The notes under the pieces: generated by a model
Database searches by the model: none
What the model was told of the DNA's origin: nothing
The model's input: only the letters and a program-made list of their open reading frames with translations
IMG/VR virus record: IMGVR_UViG_3300047510_001738
Span: 1 to 25,213 of that record
Length of the DNA: 25,213 nt
DNA from: a virus
Reading direction: 5' to 3' (one strand)
Shown here: positions 6,688-14,462 of the stretch, piece after piece
Position numbering within the stretch: the first letter of the stretch is position 1
How the letters are laid out: the number at the start of each line of letters is the position of its first letter
Translations under genes and position numbers: made by a program

Positions 6688-8063
6688 GCTGAAGCCCTCA
6701 ACTCAAGGTGTTGAAAAAAAGCGTCCTGTTCGGCCTCCTTGTCGGCCAAGCGTTGAATCGCTTTCGGATCAACGAGGCCGTTAGCCGCCACAATTCGATA
6801 AATCCGCACGATCTCCCGCTGCCCGCTGCGGACAATGCGTTTATTCGCTTGGTCGTACAGTTCAAAGCTGGCGGGGACTGCAAACCAGACAATGGCGCTG
6901 AAGTGCGCCTGCAACCCGTCCACGCCGTGACCGGCCGCTTGCGGGTGCAATAACGCCAGTTGCACCCGGCCCGCTTTGGCCGCCGCCAAGCCGTCGTCGG
7001 TGGCAATGTCCACCGCTTTCGGGAACCGCCGTTGCAGCCGCTCGAGATCGTGCGTGTACCAGTACGCGATGATCAGCGGGCCGTCGATCTCGTTGACCAG
7101 ATCCTCTAGCTCGTCAAGTTTCTCGTCGTGCAGCACGACGACCTTGCCGGCGTCGTCAAAAACCGCGCCTTGGCAAATCTGGTGCAGCTTGCCTTCGACG
7201 CTGCCTTGGCTGGCGGCGGTAAGCTCCAGCACGTCAAGGTCGATGACTTGCGTCCCCCTCAACGATTGGCACATGGCGCCGACGCTGGCCGGCAACGTCA
7301 CCTCCCGGTCAATCGTCACGCTTTGCAACCCGAGATCCGGCGCCACGGCGAAATACAAATCTGCAATCCGGCCGTACAGCGCCGCCTCCATGCCCGGGCG
7401 CAATCTCCAGCTGTAGATTTGGCCGGTGTGTCGGTTTTGTTTATTTGGCTCAAGATACTCCGCCCGAAAACCGGTCAGGGTTTTGCCAAGGCGCTGACCT
7501 TGATCCAGCAAGAAGACCGGCGCGAAAAGCTCATGCGCGGTGCCGGGTCTGGGGCTCCCGCTCATCAAAACCATTCTTGCGCGGGTCTTGGCGCTGACGG
7601 CGTTCATGGCTTTCCACCCCACGCTGCCGCGCCGCCCGCCGTTTCGCAAACGGCTGGCTTCGTCAAACACCACCAAACCAAACGGCCATTGGTCCAGCCG
7701 GATCGACTGCATCAGCTCCGGGAAGAACTCAAAGCTCACCACCAAAACATTTCCCTGGCCGGCCAATACAGCCTCCAGGGCCGCGTTTCGCTCGTGAGAT
7801 GGCCCGAGGTATTCCCTGAACCTGAAAAACCGCCCAAACGCCCATTTACGGGCTTCCTGAGCCCATTGCCGCACCACCCTCTTAGGGGCGACCACCAACG
7901 TTGCCTCAACCTCAAACCGGTCGAACATCAACGCGTCCATCAACGCCAGCACGATGCCCGTCTTGCCGGCCCCCGCTTTGGCCGCGAGATACCATCGCGG
8001 CGTACGCTCCCCGAACTCCAGGGCCGCCCGTTGGTAGGGCCTGAAATCATTCAAACATTGCAT
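6684..8063 (-). CDS. SNF2-type DEAD-box helicase
   Basis: A 459-residue superfamily 2 helicase/translocase that would use ATP to remodel DNA or protein-DNA complexes during phage replication. Walker A is KAGAGKTG (29-36), motif II is DEAS (134-137), motif III is MSGSP (167-171), and motif VI is DQANKRIVRSGQ (404-415), close to the Q-x-x-x-R-x-x-R-x-GQ signature of SNF2 proteins. I start at the ATG 8063 (MQCLNDFRPYQ), which places the Q-motif-like RPYQ at residues 8-11; the upstream extension lies inside the nuclease gene. It overlaps the VRR-NUC gene by 17 bases. Helicases of this type sit beside VRR-NUC genes in many phages. Confidence 0.93.
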   Translation of the reverse strand: MQCLNDFRPYQRAALEFGERTPRWYLAAKAGAGKTGIVLALMDALMFDRFEVEATLVVAPKRVVRQWAQEARKWAFGRFFRFREYLGPSHERNAALEAVLAGQGNVLVVSFEFFPELMQSIRLDQWPFGLVVFDEASRLRNGGRRGSVGWKAMNAVSAKTRARMVLMSGSPRPGTAHELFAPVFLLDQGQRLGKTLTGFRAEYLEPNKQNRHTGQIYSWRLRPGMEAALYGRIADLYFAVAPDLGLQSVTIDREVTLPASVGAMCQSLRGTQVIDLDVLELTAASQGSVEGKLHQICQGAVFDDAGKVVVLHDEKLDELEDLVNEIDGPLIIAYWYTHDLERLQRRFPKAVDIATDDGLAAAKAGRVQLALLHPQAAGHGVDGLQAHFSAIVWFAVPASFELYDQANKRIVRSGQREIVRIYRIVAANGLVDPKAIQRLADKEAEQDAFFQHLELRASA

Positions 8064-8313
8064 CGACGGCCCCCACCGAATCGACCACGCGCACATCCGC
8101 CCCCAGCGCGGTCAGCATCCCGTGGACCCGCTGCTGCAACGGCGTCGGGCTTTTTCCCGGCGCCTTTAGTTCAACAAAAACGATCTTTCCTCCCGGCAAG
8201 AACACAATCCGGTCGGGCACGCCGCTCATTGCCGGGGCCACCCACTTGATTGCCAGTCCGCCCGCTTGTCGGGCTTTGTTGACCAGTCGTTGTTCGATTT
8301 TCTTTTCCAGCAT
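8047..8313 (-). CDS. VRR-NUC family nuclease
   Basis: An 88-residue stand-alone VRR-NUC (PD-(D/E)XK fold) nuclease. The core is GVPDRIVFLPGGKIVFVELK with catalytic Asp34, Glu48 and Lys50, an N-terminal Glu (EKKIEQRLV) and Gln60 following (PTPLQ). Phage members of this size are thought to act as structure-specific nucleases, possibly on Holliday-like junctions. An AAAGGAG ribosome site lies six bases before the ATG. It is translationally coupled to the downstream helicase and is separated from the primase gene by the iteron-like region. Confidence 0.94.
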   Translation of the reverse strand: MLEKKIEQRLVNKARQAGGLAIKWVAPAMSGVPDRIVFLPGGKIVFVELKAPGKSPTPLQQRVHGMLTALGADVRVVDSVGAVDAMFE

Positions 8314-8344
8314 TGCGTCTCCTTTCCAGTCGCGTCGTGTGCCG

Positions 8345-8558
8345 TGTGACAGGTGTGACAGGTTTTATAGGTCGGTCAGCCTCTATACGCGTGTGCGTTT
8401 TTTTTAAACTGCCCACACACATCTCACATATGCGCGCTACCTCTATACCTGTCACACCTGTCACACAACCTGTAAAACCTAGGTAAATCAAGGCGTTACG
8501 CGTGTGACAGGTGCTGTGACAGGTGCTGTGACAGGAACCCCCTGGACCGCCTGTCACA
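8345..8558. repeat. Iteron-like array of TGTGACAGG, possible replication origin
   Basis: Eight exact copies of the 9-mer TGTGACAGG lie in 214 bases. Five are forward (starting 8345, 8354, 8503, 8515, 8527) and three reverse (8448, 8457, 8550). Spacing is 9 bases in the first pair and in the reverse pair, and 12 bases in the forward triplet. The pairs form a 19-bp perfect inverted repeat (8345-8363 with 8447-8465) around an AT-rich stretch containing TTTTTTTTAAA (about 8398-8407). A ninth degenerate copy lies in the primase gene end at 8609-8616. Position between primase-helicase and nuclease suggests an origin; an operator or recombination role is possible. Confidence 0.75.
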
Positions 8559-8564
8559 GAAAAG

Positions 8565-11009
8565 TCACTGCAAAAAGTCTTCCGCCGCGTCCGCGGTGCG
8601 ATTCAAGCGTGTGACAGCTTCCAAAATATCGACCGCCGAGCTTTCGTGCACCCAGATCCTGCACCAGGTGCCAAGCGCTCTGCGCCGTCCGGCGAAACGG
8701 AATCCCAGCCGGGTCAGCAAACCATTCAATCGGGTCGATGCCGGCCCGTCATGCCCGGCAGCCACCAACGCTTTTGTGAAATGAGCCGAACTGATCACTC
8801 CCGCCGTGATGCCAACGTCGCCCCGCTCGATTAAGTCTTCGGCCGCCATCTCGATGTCGCTTTTCGACAGTTCGACAACAGTCTTTTTCGTCTCGGTGTC
8901 CGGGGCCCGGCCGTTGGCGTCGAACTCGGGATGCAACTGGAACTCCAGCAGCCACTGGCGAATCGCGCCTGCGTGGTCATGGACGGCGTCGAAAAGGCGC
9001 TTGAAGTACCCGCCTTGCGTCAGCTTTTGGGCCTCGGCCGCCGTCAAACGACTGGAAAGAAACATGTACCGGCGGTCATTGGCGTCCACCGGGGCCCCGT
9101 CCAGGTAGTTCGAAAAAATGATGTAGTTGGAGACGTTCGGGGCGGTGTAGCTGGCCTTGCCCTTGGGGTGGATTTCGATTTGGGAATTGGTGATGTAGGG
9201 CTTGAGCCGGTTCATGATGTCGAACTTGTTATGCCCGTGCTGCTTCATCTCCTCGATCGCCACCAGCGCGTAGCCGGTCGCCCAGTCCGTGAAGTTAGAC
9301 TCCAGCGTGGAGCCGTTGAGCATGCGGACGTTTTGCCCGCCCATAGCCGCCCCGACCAGCTCACTGAAGAACGACTTCCCGTCGCCTGGAACGCCATGAA
9401 CATACGGGGCCCAGCGGACCTTTGCCCCCGGGTGCTGGACGTTCCACGCAATCCAGCTCATCAAAAGCTGCCGCTCGCGCTCGTCGGCCAAGTACGTGAC
9501 GAGGTGCTGCTGCACGGTCTCGATCGCCGCCTGGTCCGCCGCCGTCAGGACCGACGGCACCTCGGGCACCGACTCCGGGCGGTACAGGTTGACCCACTCA
9601 AGGCCGAACATGCAAAAGGTCGCGCTGGCGCCCGGCATGTAGGCTTTGTGCGCCACCACGGGCATGTCCCAGAACTCGACCGCCCACTGGTCGGCCCGCT
9701 CACGGCTGCCTTGTGCGTCAATTGGCATCAGCCGGTTGTGCATTGAGCGAAAACCCAAGCCAGTGACTTCTTGCTTGGTCTCGGTGTTGAAGAACTTGTC
9801 GCCGTCAGTGACGTACACCCACGGCTTGGCCCAGTCGGGCATGGGCGCCGTGCCCTCGACCGAGCGGGGCTTGAGCCAGGCGCGCACGTCAGTGATCCGC
9901 AGCGAGGGCACGCCGAGATCCTTGCCGCGCAGCTGGATAGCCTTGGCAAGGATCTCCCGCTCGACAGCGGTCAGCTCCAGCGCGCTGGCGATCTTGACGG
10001 CCACTTGGTCTTGCAGGTCGCGGGGGTCGGTGCAGACGGCGATCGCCTGCTTGAACGCCTCCAGCAAGTCATCACGCTCGGCGCGCACGGCTTGCTTGCG
10101 CTGGCCTTCGGTCTGCTTGAGAAGCGAGGCGAGCGTCAACGCGCCGCGGCCACTGGCGCGCTGGCCGTGGAAGCTGTCCCACTTCTCCGCGCACACGGTC
10201 TCGGCGTACTTGCCCGACGCCGCCGACCACTGGTCCCACGCCTCCAGCCACTCCGTGTCGCCTTGGCCTTGGTGGTGCAGCGCCTGCCCGATCGCCAGCC
10301 ACTCGGCGTACCCGCAGTCCGGGTCCAGATGCGGCAGCACCTCGTCGATGACGCGGTCCAGATCCCAGCCCTCGAGCGGCGGCTTGTACAAAGCCAGCGC
10401 CCGCTCGGCGGCGTCGCCGGTCAGCGCGACCGGCTCGGACAAATCCTCGTCAAACACCTTGTGCACAAACCAGCTGACGTCCTGCACGTCGGCGGGTAAG
10501 CCCGCATGGCCGTTGACGCCGTGGCCGGTGACGGTGAAATAGCGGCCGTCGCGGTACATCTCGACGCCCACCTCCTTCTTCGTCCTTGACCCGTCAAGGT
10601 TGGTGCGGGTGAACAGCTTGATACCGTTGCCAGAAGGCGACACTTCCGCGTAGCCCTCAACCTTCTCCAGCAGCTCCGTGGCCAGCGCCGACAGATACCC
10701 GGTGTGCGGATCGCGGCAGTCGTCCAGATCGATGCCTTGGACATCGTCGCCGAGCACGATTCCGATGCCGTCGAAGTCGCCCAGGATCAGCGCGTCGGCG
10801 GCCTCGTCAAACGTGGTCCAGGTTGCGGGCTTGATCGAGCTGGCGGCGTAGCCCTCGGCGGTCATAGGGAGTTTGGCCCACACTTTTTCGCCGTTGGGCT
10901 TGGTGCGCTGCACGTATTTCCAGCAGACCCAGCGATTAATCGCCCGCAGGTCGGCGGGAACGCTCCCCAGTTGAACCGGTAGCGCCGTTGGCTTTTTTGT
11001 TGTTGTCAT
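8565..11009 (-). CDS. Primase-polymerase / SF3 helicase fusion (PriCT-2, DUF5906-like)
   Basis: An 814-residue replication protein. The N-terminus resembles archaeo-eukaryotic primase-polymerases of the NrS-1 type: IDLDD (93-97) gives metal-binding aspartates, SPSGNGIKLF (124-133) the second motif, and VEMYRDGRYFTVTGH (149-163) the third. A PriCT-2-like segment follows (about 216-283, W-AIGQALHHQG...EKWDSF). The C-terminal superfamily 3 helicase has Walker A GVPGDGKS (539-546), Walker B ALVAIEEM (581-588), sensor NYIIFSN (628-634) and arginine finger NDRRY (644-648). It could prime and unwind phage DNA. I prefer the ATG at 11009 over an in-frame GTG at 11018 because AAAGGT lies at better distance. 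The iteron array lies just past its 3' end. Confidence 0.92.
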   Translation of the reverse strand: MTTTKKPTALPVQLGSVPADLRAINRWVCWKYVQRTKPNGEKVWAKLPMTAEGYAASSIKPATWTTFDEAADALILGDFDGIGIVLGDDVQGIDLDDCRDPHTGYLSALATELLEKVEGYAEVSPSGNGIKLFTRTNLDGSRTKKEVGVEMYRDGRYFTVTGHGVNGHAGLPADVQDVSWFVHKVFDEDLSEPVALTGDAAERALALYKPPLEGWDLDRVIDEVLPHLDPDCGYAEWLAIGQALHHQGQGDTEWLEAWDQWSAASGKYAETVCAEKWDSFHGQRASGRGALTLASLLKQTEGQRKQAVRAERDDLLEAFKQAIAVCTDPRDLQDQVAVKIASALELTAVEREILAKAIQLRGKDLGVPSLRITDVRAWLKPRSVEGTAPMPDWAKPWVYVTDGDKFFNTETKQEVTGLGFRSMHNRLMPIDAQGSRERADQWAVEFWDMPVVAHKAYMPGASATFCMFGLEWVNLYRPESVPEVPSVLTAADQAAIETVQQHLVTYLADERERQLLMSWIAWNVQHPGAKVRWAPYVHGVPGDGKSFFSELVGAAMGGQNVRMLNGSTLESNFTDWATGYALVAIEEMKQHGHNKFDIMNRLKPYITNSQIEIHPKGKASYTAPNVSNYIIFSNYLDGAPVDANDRRYMFLSSRLTAAEAQKLTQGGYFKRLFDAVHDHAGAIRQWLLEFQLHPEFDANGRAPDTETKKTVVELSKSDIEMAAEDLIERGDVGITAGVISSAHFTKALVAAGHDGPASTRLNGLLTRLGFRFAGRRRALGTWCRIWVHESSAVDILEAVTRLNRTADAAEDFLQ

Positions 11010-11021
11010 CGGCCCCACCTT

Positions 11022-11216
11022 TTAGTGCTGGCCGGGGTTTCTTGGCGCCAGCCACGCCGGCGACAGCAGGGCTTTGCGTAGACCATTCAAGCTGTCTGAC
11101 AAGATCAACGCAGCGGTCACGATGGCTTGGTCTTCGGGGTCGATGTTGTTGTGCTTGCACACGTCCTGACAATCTTTCATCAGTTCGTTGAAGTACTGCT
11201 GGCGCATTCCACTCAC
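11022..11216 (-). CDS. Small helical protein of unknown function
   Basis: A 64-residue protein (GTG start, then SGMRQQYFNELMKDCQDVCK; ends SPAWLAPRNPGQH) predicted to be mostly helical. The GTG at 11216 has AAGGAG five to six bases upstream; an alternative ATG lies three codons inside. It precedes the primase-helicase gene by about a dozen bases and is presumably co-transcribed. No family recognised. Confidence 0.6.
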   Translation of the reverse strand: MSGMRQQYFNELMKDCQDVCKHNNIDPEDQAIVTAALILSDSLNGLRKALLSPAWLAPRNPGQH

Positions 11217-11376
11217 GGGAGCTCCTTAATTGAATGCCGCGATCCGCGCGGTTCGGTGCTGATAGAGAAATGGTCCCGGCTGACGCGACCCGTGCCGGGG
11301 AACAGGTGTGCGCAAGGCCGCGCCTGCCCGAGGAAATTAGGAAGGGTAAGTAGCGCAGATAATCATGTCGGCTTCC
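11217..11376. other. 160-base gap without a clear gene
   Basis: This is an unusually long gap for this genome, between two leftward genes. It holds a GC-rich hairpin, CCCGGC (11276-11281) with GCCGGG (11294-11299), and a rightward 39-codon frame starting at the ATG near 11233 that lacks a good ribosome site. No leftward frame of useful length with a start was found. It may be an untranslated spacer, a small RNA or a decayed gene. Confidence 0.35.
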
Positions 11377-11577
11377 TCAATGCACATTCGGACTGGTGGG
11401 CAGCAGATGCAGCAGCGCGCGCTGCACCGCATCGCGCAGGGACTCCACCGCCATGTCGTCACAACGCAACAGCACATGGGTCACGTCGCCGCCGTCATCA
11501 ACGGCAAACACAAGCTCGTCGCCCTCGCTCATTGCCTGCAGCGCCTCCAGCGACAACGACAACCGCACCTCGGTCAC
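11377..11577 (-). CDS. Small protein of unknown function
   Basis: A 66-residue protein beginning with a GTG that overlaps the stop of the upstream HTH gene as GTGA (VTEVRLSLSLEALQAMSEGDE), followed by a beta-rich centre (ELVFAVDDGGDVTHVLLRCDD) and a helix. An in-frame GTG at 11586 is possible, but the GTGA overlap favours 11577. Being coupled to a repressor-like gene it may modulate it, which is inference from position only. Confidence 0.6.
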   Translation of the reverse strand: MTEVRLSLSLEALQAMSEGDELVFAVDDGGDVTHVLLRCDDMAVESLRDAVQRALLHLLPTSPNVH

Positions 11578-11795
11578 GCGCCGCACCGCAACGCGCCCCA
11601 GTTCAAATCCGGGCGCATGTGTTCTGCACGGACGGGGGCACCCAGCTCGCGGGCCAAGGCTTCAAGGTCGGGCACCCGGTCAGCCGGGATCCGGCCAGAC
11701 GCCGACCACAGCGACACGGCCTGCGATCGGACGCCAAGCCGACGCGCCACAAACGTCGGCCCGCCCAGGGCTTGAATGATTTCCTTAATGCTCAT
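11574..11795 (-). CDS. YdaS/Cro-like helix-turn-helix repressor
   Basis: A 73-residue DNA-binding protein. Residues 14-41 (TFVARRLGVRSQAVSLWSAS then GRIPADRV) form the helix-turn-helix; the tail MRPDLNWGALR is typical of YdaS-like Cro-type proteins of prophages, where the motif 'RPD-W' recurs. The ATG at 11795 has AAGG eight codons inside but only a weak site upstream, and a TAACAT -10-like box lies about ten bases before it, so the message may be nearly leaderless. It is the first gene left of the divergent region 11796-12037 and is the best candidate for the lysis/lysogeny Cro function there. No larger CI-like partner is visible. Confidence 0.83.
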   Translation of the reverse strand: MSIKEIIQALGGPTFVARRLGVRSQAVSLWSASGRIPADRVPDLEALARELGAPVRAEHMRPDLNWGALRCGA

Positions 11796-12037
11796 GGCGC
11801 AAAATGTTAGCACTGCTTTCAATTCCAGTCGGAACTTTTTTCTTAGCGACATCAAACAACGTTGCGCCTTGCTCCCGCGTGATCGGCGCAAGCCCCCCGA
11901 CAGACGCGCTGTCTGGCGTTGTGCGGTTACTCACTCAAAAGTAAAGTATTTGCCGTTTTTCATCCGGTGCTTGCGTTCGGTCAACAATGTAAGCTACACT
12001 TCCGTTCAGCAAGTGCCGCTTACAAAAGGAGGAACAA
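11796..12037. promoter_or_regulatory. Divergent switch region with repeated motifs
   Basis: This non-coding stretch separates the leftward repressor operon from the long rightward operon. GGCGCAA occurs three times: forward at 11796-11802 and 11885-11891, reverse at 11862-11868, the last two forming a 7-bp inverted repeat 16 bases apart. CAGAC (11901-11905) and GTCTG (11911-11915) form another inverted repeat. A rightward promoter candidate is TTGCGT (11971-11976), 18 bases, TACACT (11995-12000), about 40 bases before the first rightward start. These are candidate operators; none is proven. Confidence 0.5.
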
Positions 12038-12211
12038 GTGCCGAAACACATTCTGGATCCTGATTTCAAGTACGTGCCCGCAGCCAAGACCAACGCCGAG
12101 TACTTGGCCAAGAAATTCAAACGCATTGAGCGTGAACTGAAGCAACAGCAGCAATCCCCGCGCAACCCCGAGGTGGGAATCGTTCGCCCTTTGCAGTGGA
12201 GCCGCGGATGA
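12038..12211 (+). CDS. 57-residue protein, first gene of the rightward operon
   Basis: A short basic gene starting with GTG (PKHILDPDFKYVPAAKTNAE..., then a helix LAKKFKRIERELKQQQQ) and ending PLQWSRG. A strong AAAGGAGG lies five bases before the GTG, and the stop overlaps the next ATG as ATGA (12208-12211). Frame-length filters would miss it. The helical Lys/Glu/Gln stretch is a possible short coiled coil. Function unknown. Confidence 0.72.
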   Translation: MPKHILDPDFKYVPAAKTNAEYLAKKFKRIERELKQQQQSPRNPEVGIVRPLQWSRG

Positions 12212-12414
12212 AGCGTGACAACTACCGCCACGCCAACGACATGGACCTGCTGATTGAAGCCGGCCGCCATTCCGGCGACGCGCTGATTGCCGAGCTGGCT
12301 AAACGCTTGGAACAGAAGCTGACCCTGGCCGAGCACTACAACGAAAAAGTGCTGCGGCTTAAGCAGCAGTGCGACAGAAAGTATCCCGACTGCGACTGCG
12401 AATTCGACGATTGA
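12208..12414 (+). CDS. Small acidic helical protein of unknown function
   Basis: A 68-residue protein (MKRDNYRHANDMDLLIEAGR...) with a central helix and two late cysteines in CDCEFDD. It is coupled to the gene before by ATGA. Its composition suggests a helical protein, possibly a regulator partner; no family recognised. Confidence 0.7.
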   Translation: MKRDNYRHANDMDLLIEAGRHSGDALIAELAKRLEQKLTLAEHYNEKVLRLKQQCDRKYPDCDCEFDD

Positions 12415-12442
12415 CCCACCCACAACCAAAGAGATGGCAACC

Positions 12443-12826
12443 ATGATCAACCTGCATTTACAACTTGAATCACCCGCCCAGCTGGCAGCAGTCGCTGCTG
12501 CGCTGGGTCAGATCGGCATCGTGCCGGCCGTCGCGGCCGCCAACGTCGTGCTGCCGGCGGAGGACAAACCCGCCAAGAAGGCCAAGCCCGCGCCTGCCGC
12601 TGAAGCGCCACCCGCGCCCACGCCAGAAGAGGCAGTCGCCGACGCTGCCCCCGTGGCAGAGCCGACCGTCACGCTTGAGCAAGTGCGCGCCAAGTTGGGC
12701 GAGATCACGCAGAGCGGCAAGCGCGCCGAGGTCAAGGCGCTGCTGGAGAAGCACGGCGCAGCCAAGCTCACCGATCTGGACAAAGCGCAGTACGCCGCCG
12801 TGCTGGCGGATGCGGAGGCGCTATGA
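12443..12826 (+). CDS. Two-part phage protein with Ala/Pro linker, unknown function
   Basis: A 127-residue protein: an N-terminal part (MINLHLQLESPAQLAAVAAALG), an Ala/Pro/Lys-rich linker (about residues 40-75), and a C-terminal helical domain (EQVRAKLGEITQSGKRAEVK, then ALLEKHGAAKLTDLDKAQYAA). The C-terminal pattern 'G-x-x-x-EVKALL-KHGA-KL' recurs in phage proteins encoded near ssDNA-binding and recombination genes, as far as I recall. I use the ATG at 12443 because AAAGAG is nine bases upstream; the ATG at 12434 abuts that site. It overlaps the next start as ATGA. Confidence 0.72.
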   Translation: MINLHLQLESPAQLAAVAAALGQIGIVPAVAAANVVLPAEDKPAKKAKPAPAAEAPPAPTPEEAVADAAPVAEPTVTLEQVRAKLGEITQSGKRAEVKALLEKHGAAKLTDLDKAQYAAVLADAEAL

Positions 12827-13065
12827 CTACCGCGACCATCATCATCAAAGACAACGGCAACGAGATTCAGATTGAAGGTCACCTTGAGCCAGCCAACGCG
12901 ATTGATTTGCCGCCGACGCCAGCCGTGATCATCGGTTCGTATCTCGCCGCGAACATGGAGCGCGTCTGTAAAGACGCGATGACGTGGATGAATCAACAGA
13001 CGATTGCGCCGCTAGGCGATGAGCCAGGCATTCCAACTTCCATCCTAATTGACGGGGGCCGGTGA
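12823..13065 (+). CDS. Small phage protein of unknown function
   Basis: An 80-residue protein beginning MTTATIIIKDNGNEIQIEGH, with beta strands at the N-terminus and a helix around AVIIGSYLAANMERVCKDAM. Coupled to its neighbours by ATGA at the start and TGATG at the end. No family recognised. Confidence 0.68.
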   Translation: MTTATIIIKDNGNEIQIEGHLEPANAIDLPPTPAVIIGSYLAANMERVCKDAMTWMNQQTIAPLGDEPGIPTSILIDGGR

Positions 13066-13211
13066 TGGGCGACATCTGGGTATGGCTGCTGGCCATGTTG
13101 GTTGTCGTCGCAGTAGTGCTGGGGGCGATGAACTTTGCTTACCTTGCCGGCCTGCGGGACGGGCGCGACGCCGCCGAAACGCGCCACCGGACCAAGCGCG
13201 GGATCTGGTGA
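13065..13211 (+). CDS. 48-residue single-pass membrane protein
   Basis: MGDIWVWLLAMLVVVAVVLG at the N-terminus forms one membrane helix (about residues 4-27), followed by a basic cytoplasmic-type tail (GRDAAETRHRTKRGIW). The ATG overlaps the preceding stop (TGATG, 13063-13067) with GGGGGCCGG upstream. Position among replication genes hints at a membrane anchor, but nothing in the sequence shows that. Confidence 0.62.
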   Translation: MGDIWVWLLAMLVVVAVVLGAMNFAYLAGLRDGRDAAETRHRTKRGIW

Positions 13212-13255
13212 GCCCGACGTGGCGACCGTTTGCCCGCGACTTAAAAGGAATTGAG

Positions 13256-14434
13256 ATGAAGACCATCCCCATCCACGCCGAGCGCGCTCACGCGAAGCTC
13301 TCCGCCAGCGGCTCGAAGAAGTGGCTGACCTGCACCCGCAGCGCGGCATTGGAAGACCAGTTGCCGGACGTGCAGACCGAGTTCAGCAAGGAGGGCACGT
13401 TCGCGCACGAGGTTTTTGAGCATGTGCTAACCGCCTATCTCGAGGGCCAGCATGAGGCCGATCTGTCGCGGTTCCAGAGCAATGCGTTTATGTCAGAGGA
13501 TCTGCGCGACAACGTCGCCGCGGCAGTGACTCGGGCGATTGACGCGATTGAAGCGGCCCGTGCGCGCTGCAAGGATCCGGTAATCATGGTCGAGAAGCGC
13601 CTGGACTTTAGCGCTTGGGTGCCCGAGGGTTTTGGCACTGGCGACTTGGTCATCGTCACTGACGATCTGGTTGAAGTGATGGATCTGAAGTACGGCAAGG
13701 GCGTCCCGGTCGAGTGCGAAGGCAACACCCAGATGCAGCTCTACGCGTTGGGTGCGTACAACGAGCTCGCGCACTTGTATGACATCCGCCGCGTACGCAT
13801 GACCGTGCTGCAGCCTCGGCTGGACAACTGGGCCGACAGCGAGCTGCTGGTCGAAGACCTGCTGGAGTGGGCCGACAAGTACGTTAAGCCCCGTGCGCAG
13901 CTGGCCTGGGATGGCAAGGGCGATCTGGTTCCCGGCAGCCACTGCACAGACGGCTTTTGCCGTGCGCGTTACCAGTGCCCGGCGCGGGCCGAGGCGGCGC
14001 TTGCAGTGGCCAAGCAGGAGTTCGCGCTCAAAGCGCCGGAGCTGCTGACGCTGTCGCAGCTGGTCGATGTCTTGTCCAAGGCCGACATGGCGATCAAGTG
14101 GCTGCAGGACGTGCAAACCTACGCGCTCAAGCAGGCCGAAGGCGGGCATGACATCGCTGGCTACAAGCTGGTTGAGGGCCGCAGCAATCGCAAGTACAGC
14201 GACGCCGACGCCGTTGCCGAACGCTTGATTCAGTCCGGCGTTGATGAGGCCGTGATCTACGAGCGCAGTCTCCTCGGCATTACCGCGATGGAGAAGGCGA
14301 TCGGCAAGAAGAAGTTCGCCGAGCTACTGGGTGACTTGGTCACCAAGCCAGCCGGCAAACCAACGCTGGTGCCTGTCGATGACGGGCGTCCGGCAATCAG
14401 TTCTGTGGCGTCCGCCGCCGCAGACTTTTCGTGA
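13256..14434 (+). CDS. DUF2800 protein, PD-(D/E)XK nuclease
   Basis: A 392-residue protein of the DUF2800 family, related to RecB/Cas4-type nucleases. It carries EGTFAHEVFEH (46-56), GTGDLVI with Asp130, DLKYGKG with Asp143 and Lys145, and QMQLYALGAY (159-168), the usual order of H, D, D-x-K and Q motifs. Four cysteines, Cys26, Cys229, Cys234 and Cys240, are placed as in iron-sulfur nucleases of this superfamily. It would process DNA ends during phage replication or recombination. AAAGGA lies shortly before the ATG at 13256; the frame stays open further upstream but without a suitable start. Genes 14463 (DUF2815) and 16746 (polymerase) are its typical partners in phages. Confidence 0.92.
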   Translation: MKTIPIHAERAHAKLSASGSKKWLTCTRSAALEDQLPDVQTEFSKEGTFAHEVFEHVLTAYLEGQHEADLSRFQSNAFMSEDLRDNVAAAVTRAIDAIEAARARCKDPVIMVEKRLDFSAWVPEGFGTGDLVIVTDDLVEVMDLKYGKGVPVECEGNTQMQLYALGAYNELAHLYDIRRVRMTVLQPRLDNWADSELLVEDLLEWADKYVKPRAQLAWDGKGDLVPGSHCTDGFCRARYQCPARAEAALAVAKQEFALKAPELLTLSQLVDVLSKADMAIKWLQDVQTYALKQAEGGHDIAGYKLVEGRSNRKYSDADAVAERLIQSGVDEAVIYERSLLGITAMEKAIGKKKFAELLGDLVTKPAGKPTLVPVDDGRPAISSVASAAADFS

Positions 14435-14462
14435 AACAGCTCACTAGCAGGGAGGAACCCAC

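Noticed and set aside
7128-8249. 373-codon rightward frame opposite the SNF2 helicase and VRR-NUC
   Set aside because: Antisense shadow; spans two well-supported genes and has no recognisable domain.
8171-8557. Leftward frame across the iteron region (repeated CHSTCHST)
   Set aside because: The peptide repeats simply translate the DNA repeats, and the end overlaps the VRR-NUC gene in another frame.
13049-13255. N-terminal extension of the DUF2800 gene
   Set aside because: The region is better explained by the 48-codon membrane protein at 13065-13211, and the ATG at 13256 has its own ribosome site.
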